Positions 45,163 to 53,267 of a DNA stretch of 64,000 nucleotides are shown piece by piece. Each line of letters opens with the position of its first letter. The stretch's first letter is position 1. Source of the DNA: Marixanthomonas spongiae. GTDB lineage: Bacteria > Bacteroidota > Bacteroidia > Flavobacteriales > Flavobacteriaceae. The stretch is from assembly GCF_003095375.1 (NCBI RefSeq), contig NZ_QEHR01000007.1:124001-188000 (forward strand). Direction: 5' to 3'. A model generated the notes under the pieces. It saw only the letters and a program-made list of their open reading frames with translations, was not told the origin of the DNA and did not search any database. Both the position numbers and the translations under genes were made by a program.

Positions 45163-47298
45163 TTACGCTTTAATTTGCTCTAAATCGAGTATAAAGGCAT
45201 AATCCATCGCTACTTCTTTCAAGGCTTCGAACCTTCCGGAAGCCCCGCCATGACCAGCATCCATATTGGTGTGGAACAGTAATTTGTTGTTGTCGGTTTT
45301 AAGTTCCCTAAGTTTGGCTACCCATTTTGCGGGTTCCCAATACTGTACTTGCGAATCGTGCAGACCGGTTGTCACCAATAAATTTGGGTAGTCCTGTTTG
45401 GTAACGTTATCGTAGGGAGAATACGATTTTATGTAGTCGTAATATTCTTTTTCATTGGGGTTTCCCCATTCGTCATATTCTCCGGTTGTTAACGGAATAC
45501 TATCATCTAGCATAGTCGTTACCACATCTACAAACGGTACCGAAGCGATCACGCCATTGTACAGCTCTGGAGCCATATTGACGATGGCGCCCATTAACAG
45601 CCCACCGGCCGAACCGCCAGAAGCATATAAATGGTCTGCGGAAGTATAGCCTTCTTCAATTACATATTTTGAAGCATCCACGAAATCGGTAAAGGTGTTT
45701 TTCTTTTTCAGTAATTTACCATCTTCGTACCACTGGCGGCCTAAATATTCACCTCCACGAACGTGTGCAATGGCAAAAATAAACCCACGGTCCAACAGGC
45801 TTAACCGTACGGTTGAAAAATACGGATCGATCGTGGAACCATACGAACCATACGCATACAGCAGAAATGGATTGCTGCCATCTTTTTCAATCCCTTTGCG
45901 ATATACCATAGAAATGGGAATTTTGGTGCCATCTTCGGCTGTGGCCCATACCCGTTTGGACTCGTAATTGTCTTTGTTGAACTTCCCGCCCAATACTTCC
46001 ACTTCTTTCTTAACCGTCTTTTCACGGGTTTTCATGTTGAAATCGATCACCGAAGCCGGCGTGATGAGCGAATTATATCCATAACGCAGCGTGTCGGTAT
46101 CAAATTCCCGGTTTTGTATGGTGTAGGCAGTATAGGTTTCGTTATCGAACGGCAAGTAATAGTCATCGGTCTGGTCCCAACGCATAATCCGTATTTTGTT
46201 CAGGCCGTTGTTGCGTTCGCTGATCACCAAATAATCCTTGAAAATATCAATATCTTCCAGCAACACAGTTTCCCTATGTTCAATCACATCTTTCCAGTTT
46301 TCTTTCAGTGTATTCGTTTCGGGTGTTTTCATCAACTTAAAGTTGGTTGCCCCATCTTTGTTGGTCAACACGTAAAAATCGGTACCGAAGTGAGAAATAC
46401 CATACTCCAGTCCCCTTTCACGCGGTTGAAACACTTTGAAATTTCCGTTAGGGTTATCGGCATCCAAAATTTGATATTCTGACGTCAACGTACTATTGCT
46501 GCCTATTACCAAGTATTTGTCCGATTTCGTTTTGTAGATATAAGTAATGAAGGTTTCATCTTCTTCGGTATAGATCAATTCATCCGTACTTGGCTCAGTC
46601 CCTTTTGTATGCCTGAAAATTTCATTGGACCGAAGCGTTTGCGGATCTTTCCGCGTATAGAACAAAGTCTTGTTATCATTGGCCCAAGTAGAGCTTCCAG
46701 TCGTGTTTTCAATGGTTTCAGGTAAAATTTCCCCAGTTTCAAGGTTTTTGATATGCAGTTTATACTGCCTCCTGCTCACGGTATCCACCCCAAAAGCCAC
46801 CCACTTATTGTCCGGGCTCACGTTAATGCCCCGTAAGTTATAATACGAATGGTCTTTGGCCATATCGTTTACATTGAACAAAACCTCCTCTTCAGCACTT
46901 AATGAGCCTTTTTTTCGGGAATAAATGGGGTAATCGTTCCCTTTCTCAAACCGCGTGATGTAATAATAACCGTTGTAAAAATAAGGAACCGACGCGTCAT
47001 CTTCCTTTATCCGGCTTTTCATTTCTTCAAAGAGGTCTTTCTGGAACGCTTTGGTATGCTCGGTCATCTTCTCGTAATACGCGTTTTCCCGCTCCAGATA
47101 ATCAATCACTTCTTCATTTTCACGGTCGTTGAGCCAATAATAATCATCAATGCGCACATCGCCGTGCATTTCAAGGTTTTTAGCGATTTTAGTAGCTTTT
47201 GGTGGGGTGATGTCCATATTTTCTTCGGAAGTTTTATCTGTTTTACAGGAAACGGCAAAAATAAGGCATACTACGGAAACAATTAGGGATTTTTTCAT
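45163..47298 (-). CDS. S9 family prolyl oligopeptidase (oligopeptidase B type) lipoprotein
   Basis: A 711-residue serine peptidase. Signal residues 1-17 end at a lipobox (IFAVSC, Cys18), so it is an envelope lipoprotein, unlike cytoplasmic E. coli oligopeptidase B. A seven-bladed propeller (about 70-420) gates a C-terminal alpha/beta-hydrolase domain. The catalytic Ser is in GGSAGGLLMG, the Asp in GLHDSQV and the His in DAGHGGAS. It cleaves short peptides, typically after basic residues in this branch. Stand-alone gene, divergent from ebfC. Confidence 0.94.
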   Translation of the reverse strand: MKKSLIVSVVCLIFAVSCKTDKTSEENMDITPPKATKIAKNLEMHGDVRIDDYYWLNDRENEEVIDYLERENAYYEKMTEHTKAFQKDLFEEMKSRIKEDDASVPYFYNGYYYITRFEKGNDYPIYSRKKGSLSAEEEVLFNVNDMAKDHSYYNLRGINVSPDNKWVAFGVDTVSRRQYKLHIKNLETGEILPETIENTTGSSTWANDNKTLFYTRKDPQTLRSNEIFRHTKGTEPSTDELIYTEEDETFITYIYKTKSDKYLVIGSNSTLTSEYQILDADNPNGNFKVFQPRERGLEYGISHFGTDFYVLTNKDGATNFKLMKTPETNTLKENWKDVIEHRETVLLEDIDIFKDYLVISERNNGLNKIRIMRWDQTDDYYLPFDNETYTAYTIQNREFDTDTLRYGYNSLITPASVIDFNMKTREKTVKKEVEVLGGKFNKDNYESKRVWATAEDGTKIPISMVYRKGIEKDGSNPFLLYAYGSYGSTIDPYFSTVRLSLLDRGFIFAIAHVRGGEYLGRQWYEDGKLLKKKNTFTDFVDASKYVIEEGYTSADHLYASGGSAGGLLMGAIVNMAPELYNGVIASVPFVDVVTTMLDDSIPLTTGEYDEWGNPNEKEYYDYIKSYSPYDNVTKQDYPNLLVTTGLHDSQVQYWEPAKWVAKLRELKTDNNKLLFHTNMDAGHGGASGRFEALKEVAMDYAFILDLEQIKA

Positions 47299-47308
47299 CT
47301 TTAAAAGG

Positions 47309-47340
47309 TTGAATGGTACGTAGGCAAATTAGTAAATTTG
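47309..47340 (+). promoter_or_regulatory. Promoter of the YbaB/EbfC gene
   Basis: TTG at 47309-47311 and a perfect -7 box TAAATTTG at 47333-47340, 21 bp apart. It lies 23 bp before the ATG at 47364, which excludes an in-frame GTG-like start at 47313 inside the promoter. Confidence 0.65.
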
Positions 47341-47363
47341 TATCTAATTTAAAACAAAAAAAT

Positions 47364-47678
47364 ATGTTTGGAGATATGATGGCCAAATTGAAGGAGGCCC
47401 AAGAAAAAGTAGAAGCTACCAAAAAACGATTGGATACCGTTTTGATCGACGAAAAAAGCAGCGACGATTTACTGAAAATAACCTTGACCGCCAATCGGGA
47501 AATCAAAAAGATTGAAATTGACGACTCACTTCTGAAAGATAAAGAGCAATTGGAAGATTACCTGGTGGTGCACTTAAACAAAGCCATAAAAAAAGCAACC
47601 CAAGTAAACGAGGCCGAAATTGGAGCTGTCGCCAAAGAAGGTATGCCCAATATCCCGGGGATGGATATGTTTAAATAA
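47364..47678 (+). CDS. YbaB/EbfC family nucleoid-associated protein
   Basis: A 104-residue DNA-binding protein, the normal length from ATG 47364. [20 protein letters not shown] starts the long helix that forms the dimer, and the C-terminus NIPGMDMFK matches the Gly/Met-rich tail of the family. It forms tweezer-like dimers that bind DNA without strong sequence preference. It is not next to dnaX or recR here, unlike in many bacteria. It converges with the thioredoxin gene, 18 bp apart. Confidence 0.93.
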   Translation: MFGDMMAKLKEAQEKVEATKKRLDTVLIDEKSSDDLLKITLTANREIKKIEIDDSLLKDKEQLEDYLVVHLNKAIKKATQVNEAEIGAVAKEGMPNIPGMDMFK

Positions 47679-47696
47679 CCATTGCAAAACAACTTC

Positions 47697-48149
47697 TTAT
47701 AAGTGCTCGTCCAAAAACTTAAAATGCTCGCTGGTATCGCGTGAAGGGCTGTAGCCGGAAATCTTGCCCAGCTCCTTGCCTCTGGGGTTGAGCATTAAAA
47801 TTTTCGGGAAAGTCTGTTGTTTGTTGTATTGGGCTATAACGGTTTTGTTATAGTCCAGTTGTTTTTGTGAAAGCAGATCGACCTTTCTTGGATAATCGAT
47901 CACAACCAAAACCAAGTCCTTGGCTTTTTCTTTAAATTTTGGACTTTCAAAAAAATCTTCTTTCAGCATTTTACAGGGAGCGCACCAATCGCTGCCGGTA
48001 AAGTATAGTAAAATGGGTTTGTCATTTTCTTTTGAAATAGCTTGTGCTTCTTCTAAATTGGTGTGCCAATTAAGCAAATTGTTTTTTTTCATTTGTGCCG
48101 AAGCCACGACCGTAAAAAAAAGGAAGGCTAAATACATTAATCGTTTCAT
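47697..48149 (-). CDS. Exported thioredoxin-fold protein
   Basis: A 150-residue protein from ATG 48149, which opens a signal peptide (residues 1-19, ending VVASAQ). The active site is WCAPC with Cys56 and Cys59 in GSDWCAPCKML. Cis-proline lies in FPKILML. It should act in the periplasm as a reductase or disulfide carrier. An upstream in-frame ATG at 48239 would add 30 unrelated residues and hide the signal, so it is not favoured. Confidence 0.88.
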   Translation of the reverse strand: MKRLMYLAFLFFTVVASAQMKKNNLLNWHTNLEEAQAISKENDKPILLYFTGSDWCAPCKMLKEDFFESPKFKEKAKDLVLVVIDYPRKVDLLSQKQLDYNKTVIAQYNKQQTFPKILMLNPRGKELGKISGYSPSRDTSEHFKFLDEHL

Positions 48150-48433
48150 AAATGTCCTGTTTTCATTTAAAAAAAAACTTCCACTAATTAAGTAATAAGA
48201 ACCACGCCACAATTGCAAAAAAGTTCGATCATTTAACAATTTGTTTGGTCAATTTTATCATTTTTTTCAGCGATTTCTTCATTAGGCAGTAGAACCTTTA
48301 TTGACAAAAACCAACAATACGTAACACTCATTAATGCCTCTTTACAGTCATTAGCGGTCTTGTTTTTTCATAAAATGGGTTTTTTTTAAGATATTTAACG
48401 GTTGAAACAAGTGTTAACCTAAAAATCAAGAAT

Positions 48434-48754
48434 ATGTTTGAATTGAAACAAAGCGGTGACAAGTATCACTTTAACTTAAAAGCAGGCAATGGACAGGTGA
48501 TTCTTTCCAGCCAAATGTACGCTTCGAAAGCGAGTGCGATGAACGGAATCGAGTCTGTTCAAAAAAATTGCGGCAATGACGATTGCTACGAAAAGAAGAC
48601 CGCCAAAAACGGGAAGTTCCATTTTAACGTAAAAAGTACCAACGGACAGATTATTGGAAGTAGCCAAATGTACGCAGCCGAAAGCGGCATGAACAATGGT
48701 ATCGAGTCGGTAAAGAAAAACGCTCCAGGAGCGGAAGTGAAAGAAGTAGAGTAA
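48434..48754 (+). CDS. YegP family protein with two DUF1508 repeats
   Basis: A 106-residue protein built of two tandem copies of the DUF1508 unit. Copy one (about 8-45) has YHFNLKAGNGQVILSSQMYA, copy two (about 60-97) has FHFNVKSTNGQIIGSSQMYA; each ends with NGIESVxKN. The family forms a small beta-rich domain of unknown function, often stress-induced. Cytoplasmic. A long upstream gap of nearly 200 bp contains no clear promoter. Bidirectional terminator after it. Confidence 0.94.
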   Translation: MFELKQSGDKYHFNLKAGNGQVILSSQMYASKASAMNGIESVQKNCGNDDCYEKKTAKNGKFHFNVKSTNGQIIGSSQMYAAESGMNNGIESVKKNAPGAEVKEVE

Positions 48755-48776
48755 CTATTCTCTTATTTAAAAACTT

Positions 48777-48802
48777 AAAAGCTCCGTTTTTAGGAGCTTT
48801 TT
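48777..48802. terminator. Bidirectional terminator
   Basis: AAAAGCTCC and GGAGCTTTTT pair around a seven-base loop between the convergent yegP-type and threonine aldolase genes. Confidence 0.88.
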
Positions 48803-48805
48803 AAG

Positions 48806-49828
48806 TTAGTTATAGTTAGATAATACATCCAAAAACCGCTCGTGCATCGCATCGGTATAATCCAAGTGGGTTACTACTCTTAACTTCCCCTGTCCCATAT
48901 TGCTAATGATGATGTCTTGCTCCTCCAAATCGCTCATAAACCGTTCTTCGGAAAATTCTTCTTTTAAATAAAAGATAACAATATTGGTTTCGGTGGGTTC
49001 TACTTTTGAAACGTAGGATTGTTTTTTTAAAGTTTCAGCAATTTCCGAAGCTTTTTTGTGGTCTTCTGCCAATCGATCAATGTGGTTTTCAAAAGCATAC
49101 CATCCGGCTGCGGCCATAAAACCTATTTGTCGCATCCCGCCGCCCAAAACTTTCCGAACGCGCATGGCGTTTTGCATTATTTTTTTTTTCCCTAACAGAA
49201 CAGTGCCCAACGGCGCTCCCATCCCCTTGCTCAAACAAATAGTCAACGTATCAAAAACTTTACCGTAGTCTTTTGGGTTTTCTTTTTTGGCCACGATGGC
49301 GTTCATTAACCGGGCACCATCTAAATGCAACCCTAAATTGTGGTTATCGCAAACGTTTCGAATTTTTTTTATTTCATCAAAATCGTAACACGCCCCTCCT
49401 CCTTTATTGGTCGTGTTTTCTAAGCAGACCAAGGTGGTCAACGGACTGTGGTAAAAATCGGGCGGGTTGATATTTTCTTCTACTTGTGTCGCAGTAATCA
49501 TCCCGCGGTCGCCATCGACCAACTTGCACGACACCCCACTGTTAAAGGAAACGCCGCCACCTTCGTAATTAAAAACGTGCGCCCATTTATCGCAGATAAG
49601 TTGTTCGGCAGGTTGGGTATGCAGTTTAATGGCGGCTTGATTGGCCATGCTTCCGGTAGGGAAAAAAAGTGCTTCGTCCATCCCAAAAAGTTCGGCCACG
49701 TACTTTTCAAGTTTGTTCGCGGTGGGGTCTTCTTTATAGACATCGTCCCCTACTTCGGCTTCCATAATGGCTTGCAACATTCCTTTGGTGGGCTTGGTAA
49801 CAGTGTCACTGCGTAGGTCTATTTTCAT
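48806..49828 (-). CDS. ltaE: Low-specificity L-threonine aldolase
   Basis: A 340-residue fold-type I PLP enzyme. The N-terminus IDLRSDTVTKPT and EVGDDVYKEDPT are typical, and the PLP lysine is in TICLSKGMGAP. It splits threonine or allo-threonine into glycine and acetaldehyde. The length is that of the family. The minus-strand hypothetical gene upstream is separated by 13 bp, so a common transcript with it is possible. Confidence 0.94.
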   Translation of the reverse strand: MKIDLRSDTVTKPTKGMLQAIMEAEVGDDVYKEDPTANKLEKYVAELFGMDEALFFPTGSMANQAAIKLHTQPAEQLICDKWAHVFNYEGGGVSFNSGVSCKLVDGDRGMITATQVEENINPPDFYHSPLTTLVCLENTTNKGGGACYDFDEIKKIRNVCDNHNLGLHLDGARLMNAIVAKKENPKDYGKVFDTLTICLSKGMGAPLGTVLLGKKKIMQNAMRVRKVLGGGMRQIGFMAAAGWYAFENHIDRLAEDHKKASEIAETLKKQSYVSKVEPTETNIVIFYLKEEFSEERFMSDLEEQDIIISNMGQGKLRVVTHLDYTDAMHERFLDVLSNYN

Positions 49829-49841
49829 TATCTTTATTGTT

Positions 49842-50462
49842 TTACTGTCTTCTTAATTCACTTTTAGTTTTAACGATTACATCATCAATCATCTTATCGA
49901 GAGCTACTAATTTTAATTGCTGATTGTATTCGTAATTGAGATTGCTTTGCCTAGAATCGTTTGTTAAATCAAACTCATTAAATTTTTGTTCAAAGGTACC
50001 CATTGGCGTTGTAAAAGAAAACTCGTGCGAACAAGGATATACTTTTGCCCGTTCGATTGGGGAATTTTTCGGATTGGCCACCTTGTACTCTTTAACCGGA
50101 TTGTTTTTAAGAGCCAGTTTATTCTTCAGAAAAAAATCAAATAACTCGTTGTTTTCCAGTTTCATTTTTATAAAAGGGCCACAATTATCGGTTTTTGTAA
50201 TATATGTTTCGTTGTCTTTTTGCCAAAACAAATAGTATTCACTGAAATTTCCGTTGGTAACACATTTTTCTTCTTCATTCAATTTAATAATTCGTGTTTC
50301 GCCTAAGCAGGTACGATTGGTATAAAGATAGTTTTCAATGTTTTGCCTATCTAAGTTTTTAGTCATTTCAGTCATAATTGAATAGGGGACCAATTCATTA
50401 TTGTACTGGCCTATACTAATGGTACTTATAAGTAGTGAAAGCAGTAAAAGATATGGTTTCAT
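49842..50462 (-). CDS. Exported hypothetical protein
   Basis: A 206-residue protein with a signal peptide (residues 1-18, ending ISIGQ). The mature part has many charged residues and two Cys (NRTCLGETRI, EKCVTNG), and the middle Y-x-I-x-K-T-D-N-C-G segment adds a third. Secondary structure looks mixed; no family is recognised. It lies 13 bp before the threonine aldolase start and opposite prfB, with 131 bp to the latter. Confidence 0.68.
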   Translation of the reverse strand: MKPYLLLLSLLISTISIGQYNNELVPYSIMTEMTKNLDRQNIENYLYTNRTCLGETRIIKLNEEEKCVTNGNFSEYYLFWQKDNETYITKTDNCGPFIKMKLENNELFDFFLKNKLALKNNPVKEYKVANPKNSPIERAKVYPCSHEFSFTTPMGTFEQKFNEFDLTNDSRQSNLNYEYNQQLKLVALDKMIDDVIVKTKSELRRQ

Positions 50463-50593
50463 AATAAATTGATTTACTTGGTTAATAAGACTTAAAGTTA
50501 TAAAAATAGGTGGAATTAATTTCCGCTTGCCGACTTTAATCCTATTTTTGTTTTTTTGAATGAAATTGTAAACAAAGCAAACCGAACCACGAT

Positions 50594-51701
50594 ATGATTA
50601 CGAACGATCAACTCCAAGACCTTAAGGATCGCCTGGATGCCCTAAGGCAGTATCTTTGACGTAGCCGGAAAACGAATAGAGATACAAAACGACGAAGAAA
50701 AAACCTTCGACCCGAATTTTTGGGACAATCCGCAAGAAGCCGAAGTGTTTATGCGCCAACTTCGGAATAAAAAAAAGTGGGTGGAAGACTATGAAGAAGC
50801 CGTAAACTTTACCGAAGACGCCGAAGTTATTTACGAGTTTTTCAAAGAAGGCGAAGGCGAAGCTGAAAACGTTGAAAACCGTTACAACAAAGCCCTAAAA
50901 GCCATTGAAGATTTAGAGTTTAAAAACATGTTGAGCGAGGAAGGCGACGATTTAAGTGCCGTATTGCAGATAACGGCTGGCGCCGGTGGTACCGAGAGCT
51001 GCGACTGGGCCAGTATGCTCATGCGCATGTATTTAATGTGGGCCGAAAAACACGGTTTTAAAATAAAAGAACTCAATTATCAAGAAGGCGATGTAGCCGG
51101 CATTAAGACCGTAACTTTAGAAATTGACGGTGATTATGCTTTTGGGTGGTTAAAAAGCGAGAACGGCGTCCACCGGTTGGTGCGCATCTCCCCTTTTGAC
51201 AGCAACGCCAAGCGCCACACCAGTTTTGCCAGTGTATATGTGTACCCGTTGGCCGATGATTCCATTGAAATTGAGATAAACCCGGGCGATATTTCGTGGG
51301 ATTTTGCACGCAGTAGCGGTGCAGGCGGTCAAAATGTGAACAAAGTAGAAACCAAAGCTATTTTAACCCACAAACCTTCGGGGATTGTGATTCATAATTC
51401 TGAAACGCGCTCCCAGTTGGAAAACCGGCAAAAAGCCATGCAAATGTTGAAATCGCAATTATACGAAATCGAGCTTCGGAAACAGCAAGCCCAGCGTGCC
51501 GAGATTGAAGACAGCAAAATGGCCATTGAATGGGGGTCGCAAATACGGAACTATGTGTTACACCCCTATAAATTGATAAAAGACGTGCGCACCGGAGAGG
51601 AAACTGGAAATACTGATGCTGTTTTGGATGGTGATCTGGACGACTTTTTAAAAGCCTATTTAATGATGACCGGGCAGAAAGAGAAAAGCGATGAGCTTTA
51701 A
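50594..51701 (+). CDS. prfB: Peptide chain release factor 2, expressed by programmed +1 frameshift
   Basis: Two frames make one 368-residue protein. Frame one runs from ATG 50594 for 21 codons to TGA at 50657-50659. Skipping one T, the ribosome reads GAC at 50658 and continues as DVAGKRIEIQND to the stop at 51701. The GGQ motif is visible in SSGAGGQNVNKVET. RF2 recognises UGA and UAA; low RF2 makes the ribosome pause at UGA and shift. The bases before the shift are CTAAGGCAGTATCTTTGAC, with AAGG acting as the internal Shine-Dalgarno and CTT TGA as the slippery site. Confidence 0.97.
50641..50660 (+). promoter_or_regulatory. Programmed frameshift (recoding) site of prfB
   Basis: An AGG-type internal ribosome-binding sequence (AAGG at 50644-50647) lies a few bases before CTT TGA C, as in the RF2 autoregulation site of many bacteria. 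It regulates RF2 by its own level. Confidence 0.93.
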
Positions 51702-51778
51702 TGTGTGTACAATATGCAGTATTCAGATGGCAGTGTCGATAGTTATAATCTGCAATTAGTTAAAAAACAATACGATTC

Positions 51779-53068
51779 GTGAAACTTAAAAGAAGAAGGA
51801 AGCTTGTAAAATATGTAAACATACTGGATAGGCCTATTTCTTTTAATCCATTTCTGTTCAGCCGTAATTTTTTATTATGGGCCTTTTTAGGGTTGTTGGG
51901 CGGTGTCATCGCTGGCATTTATTGGATTGTTTTAATTTACCTTACCGACACCATTGCTTTTTTTGAGGGTTGGCAAGTGATCCCTGCGATGGCTATTTCC
52001 GGTTTATTGGCGGGCATTATCATTCATCTTATAGGCGATCCGGGCGAAATCCACTTGATTGTGAACAACATCCGTTTCAATAAAGGCAAACTGGACCCCA
52101 AAAACAATCCGTCCATGGTGCTTTCTTCCCTGCTTTGCGTGGCCTCTGGCGGAAGTTTGGGTCCAGAAGCACCTTTAGTACAAGTAACGGGATCTACGGG
52201 AACGTGGTTAGGAAAAGTATTTCGCCTAAAAGGAGAAGATAGACGCTCGTTGAGCATTGCCGGGATGGCCTCGGGTTTTACCGCTTTATTTGGGGCACCA
52301 TTGGGTGCAAGTTTGTTCTCTTTGGAAATATTGCACCATAAGCACGCCGTGGAATATTATAAAGCCATAATTCCGGCCTTTGTGGCGAGTTCCTTCAGCT
52401 ACATCATTTTTGCACTTATTGTCCATTTGGGACTCGGTCCCACTTGGGAGCTTCCGGCCTACGAGATAGAATCCACTTACGATTTTGGTTTTGCGGTATT
52501 GTTTGCCGCTGCCGGGGCAGTTATTGCTTGGCTTTTTATTTTTTGCACCAAGTTTTTAAAATCGGCTTTTGGAGCGATGGCAGTGCCAATTTATATTAAA
52601 ACCCTCATAGGAGGTGTTGTTTTAGGGATTATAGCATATTACCTGCCCGTAACCCGGTATTTTGGGCATTATGAAATTAATGAACTTCTGTTCAGCGAAT
52701 ATTCACTTGCGTTATTAGTTGCCATTCTTGTTTTTAAAGTCTTGGCAATTTCGGTTACGGTAACTTCGGGATGGCGCGGTGGTTTTATAATCCCGTTGTT
52801 TTTTGTAGGTGCCACCTTGGGGTTGATCATACACCATGTTTTTCCTTCGGTTGAAGTTTCATTGGCGGTTATTTGCTGTATGGCATCGGTTAATGCGTGT
52901 GTTACGCGTACTCCTATGAGCACCACGATTCTCTTGGCGACATTAACGGGGTTCACCTATTTTATTCCTATACTTTTTGCGAGCTTGACCGGTTATTTTT
53001 TAGCGCCAAAAATACCATTTATCGGTTCGCAGATGGACAAGAAGGAGAGAAAGCAATTCGACTTGTAA
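51779..53068 (+). CDS. ClC family chloride channel/transporter
   Basis: A 429-residue polytopic inner-membrane protein with a GTG start at 51779; no in-frame ATG precedes the conserved region. The ClC fold is shown by GGSLGPEAPLVQVTGS at residues 124-139 and SGWRGGFIIPLFF late in the chain (GxFxP-type anion motif). In E. coli ClC the first motif is GREGP with the gating Glu; here that place holds Leu, while a Glu follows the Gly-Pro. This could mean channel-like rather than proton-coupled behaviour. No CBS domains follow. Lies 77 bp after prfB. Confidence 0.88.
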   Translation: MKLKRRRKLVKYVNILDRPISFNPFLFSRNFLLWAFLGLLGGVIAGIYWIVLIYLTDTIAFFEGWQVIPAMAISGLLAGIIIHLIGDPGEIHLIVNNIRFNKGKLDPKNNPSMVLSSLLCVASGGSLGPEAPLVQVTGSTGTWLGKVFRLKGEDRRSLSIAGMASGFTALFGAPLGASLFSLEILHHKHAVEYYKAIIPAFVASSFSYIIFALIVHLGLGPTWELPAYEIESTYDFGFAVLFAAAGAVIAWLFIFCTKFLKSAFGAMAVPIYIKTLIGGVVLGIIAYYLPVTRYFGHYEINELLFSEYSLALLVAILVFKVLAISVTVTSGWRGGFIIPLFFVGATLGLIIHHVFPSVEVSLAVICCMASVNACVTRTPMSTTILLATLTGFTYFIPILFASLTGYFLAPKIPFIGSQMDKKERKQFDL

Positions 53069-53082
53069 AAGGCATAAAAAAA

Positions 53083-53123
53083 CAAAGAGAACAAAATGTA
53101 AGATCACATTTTAATTCTCTTTG
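53083..53123 (-). terminator. Long hairpin terminator for the minus-strand operon
   Basis: CAAAGAGAA pairs with TTCTCTTTG, and AAAATGT with ACATTTT further inside, around a short loop. The seven A at 53076-53082 give a T run on the minus strand. It sits about 145 bp beyond the last gene of the TonB operon and 15 bp beyond the ClC gene. Confidence 0.75.
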
Positions 53124-53267
53124 CTACCATAATTCTTTAAGGAGCATTACCTCTCTAAGTTCAATGGGTTTTTTCTCAGCTGTTTAACTTAAGCACCCCA
53201 ATTATGATATGATAAATATAATAATAACTTTTGAAATTTATACTATATTTTCATTTTTTTAACATAA

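Noticed and set aside
50745-51701. Short RF2 of 318 residues starting at ATG 50745
   Set aside because: The N-terminal part is present in another frame and joins through the standard CTT TGA C slip site.
51712-51781. Possible GIY-YIG nuclease remnant (MQYSDGSVDSYNL) between prfB and the ClC gene
   Set aside because: Only about 20 residues with weak resemblance; not enough to support a gene or remnant.
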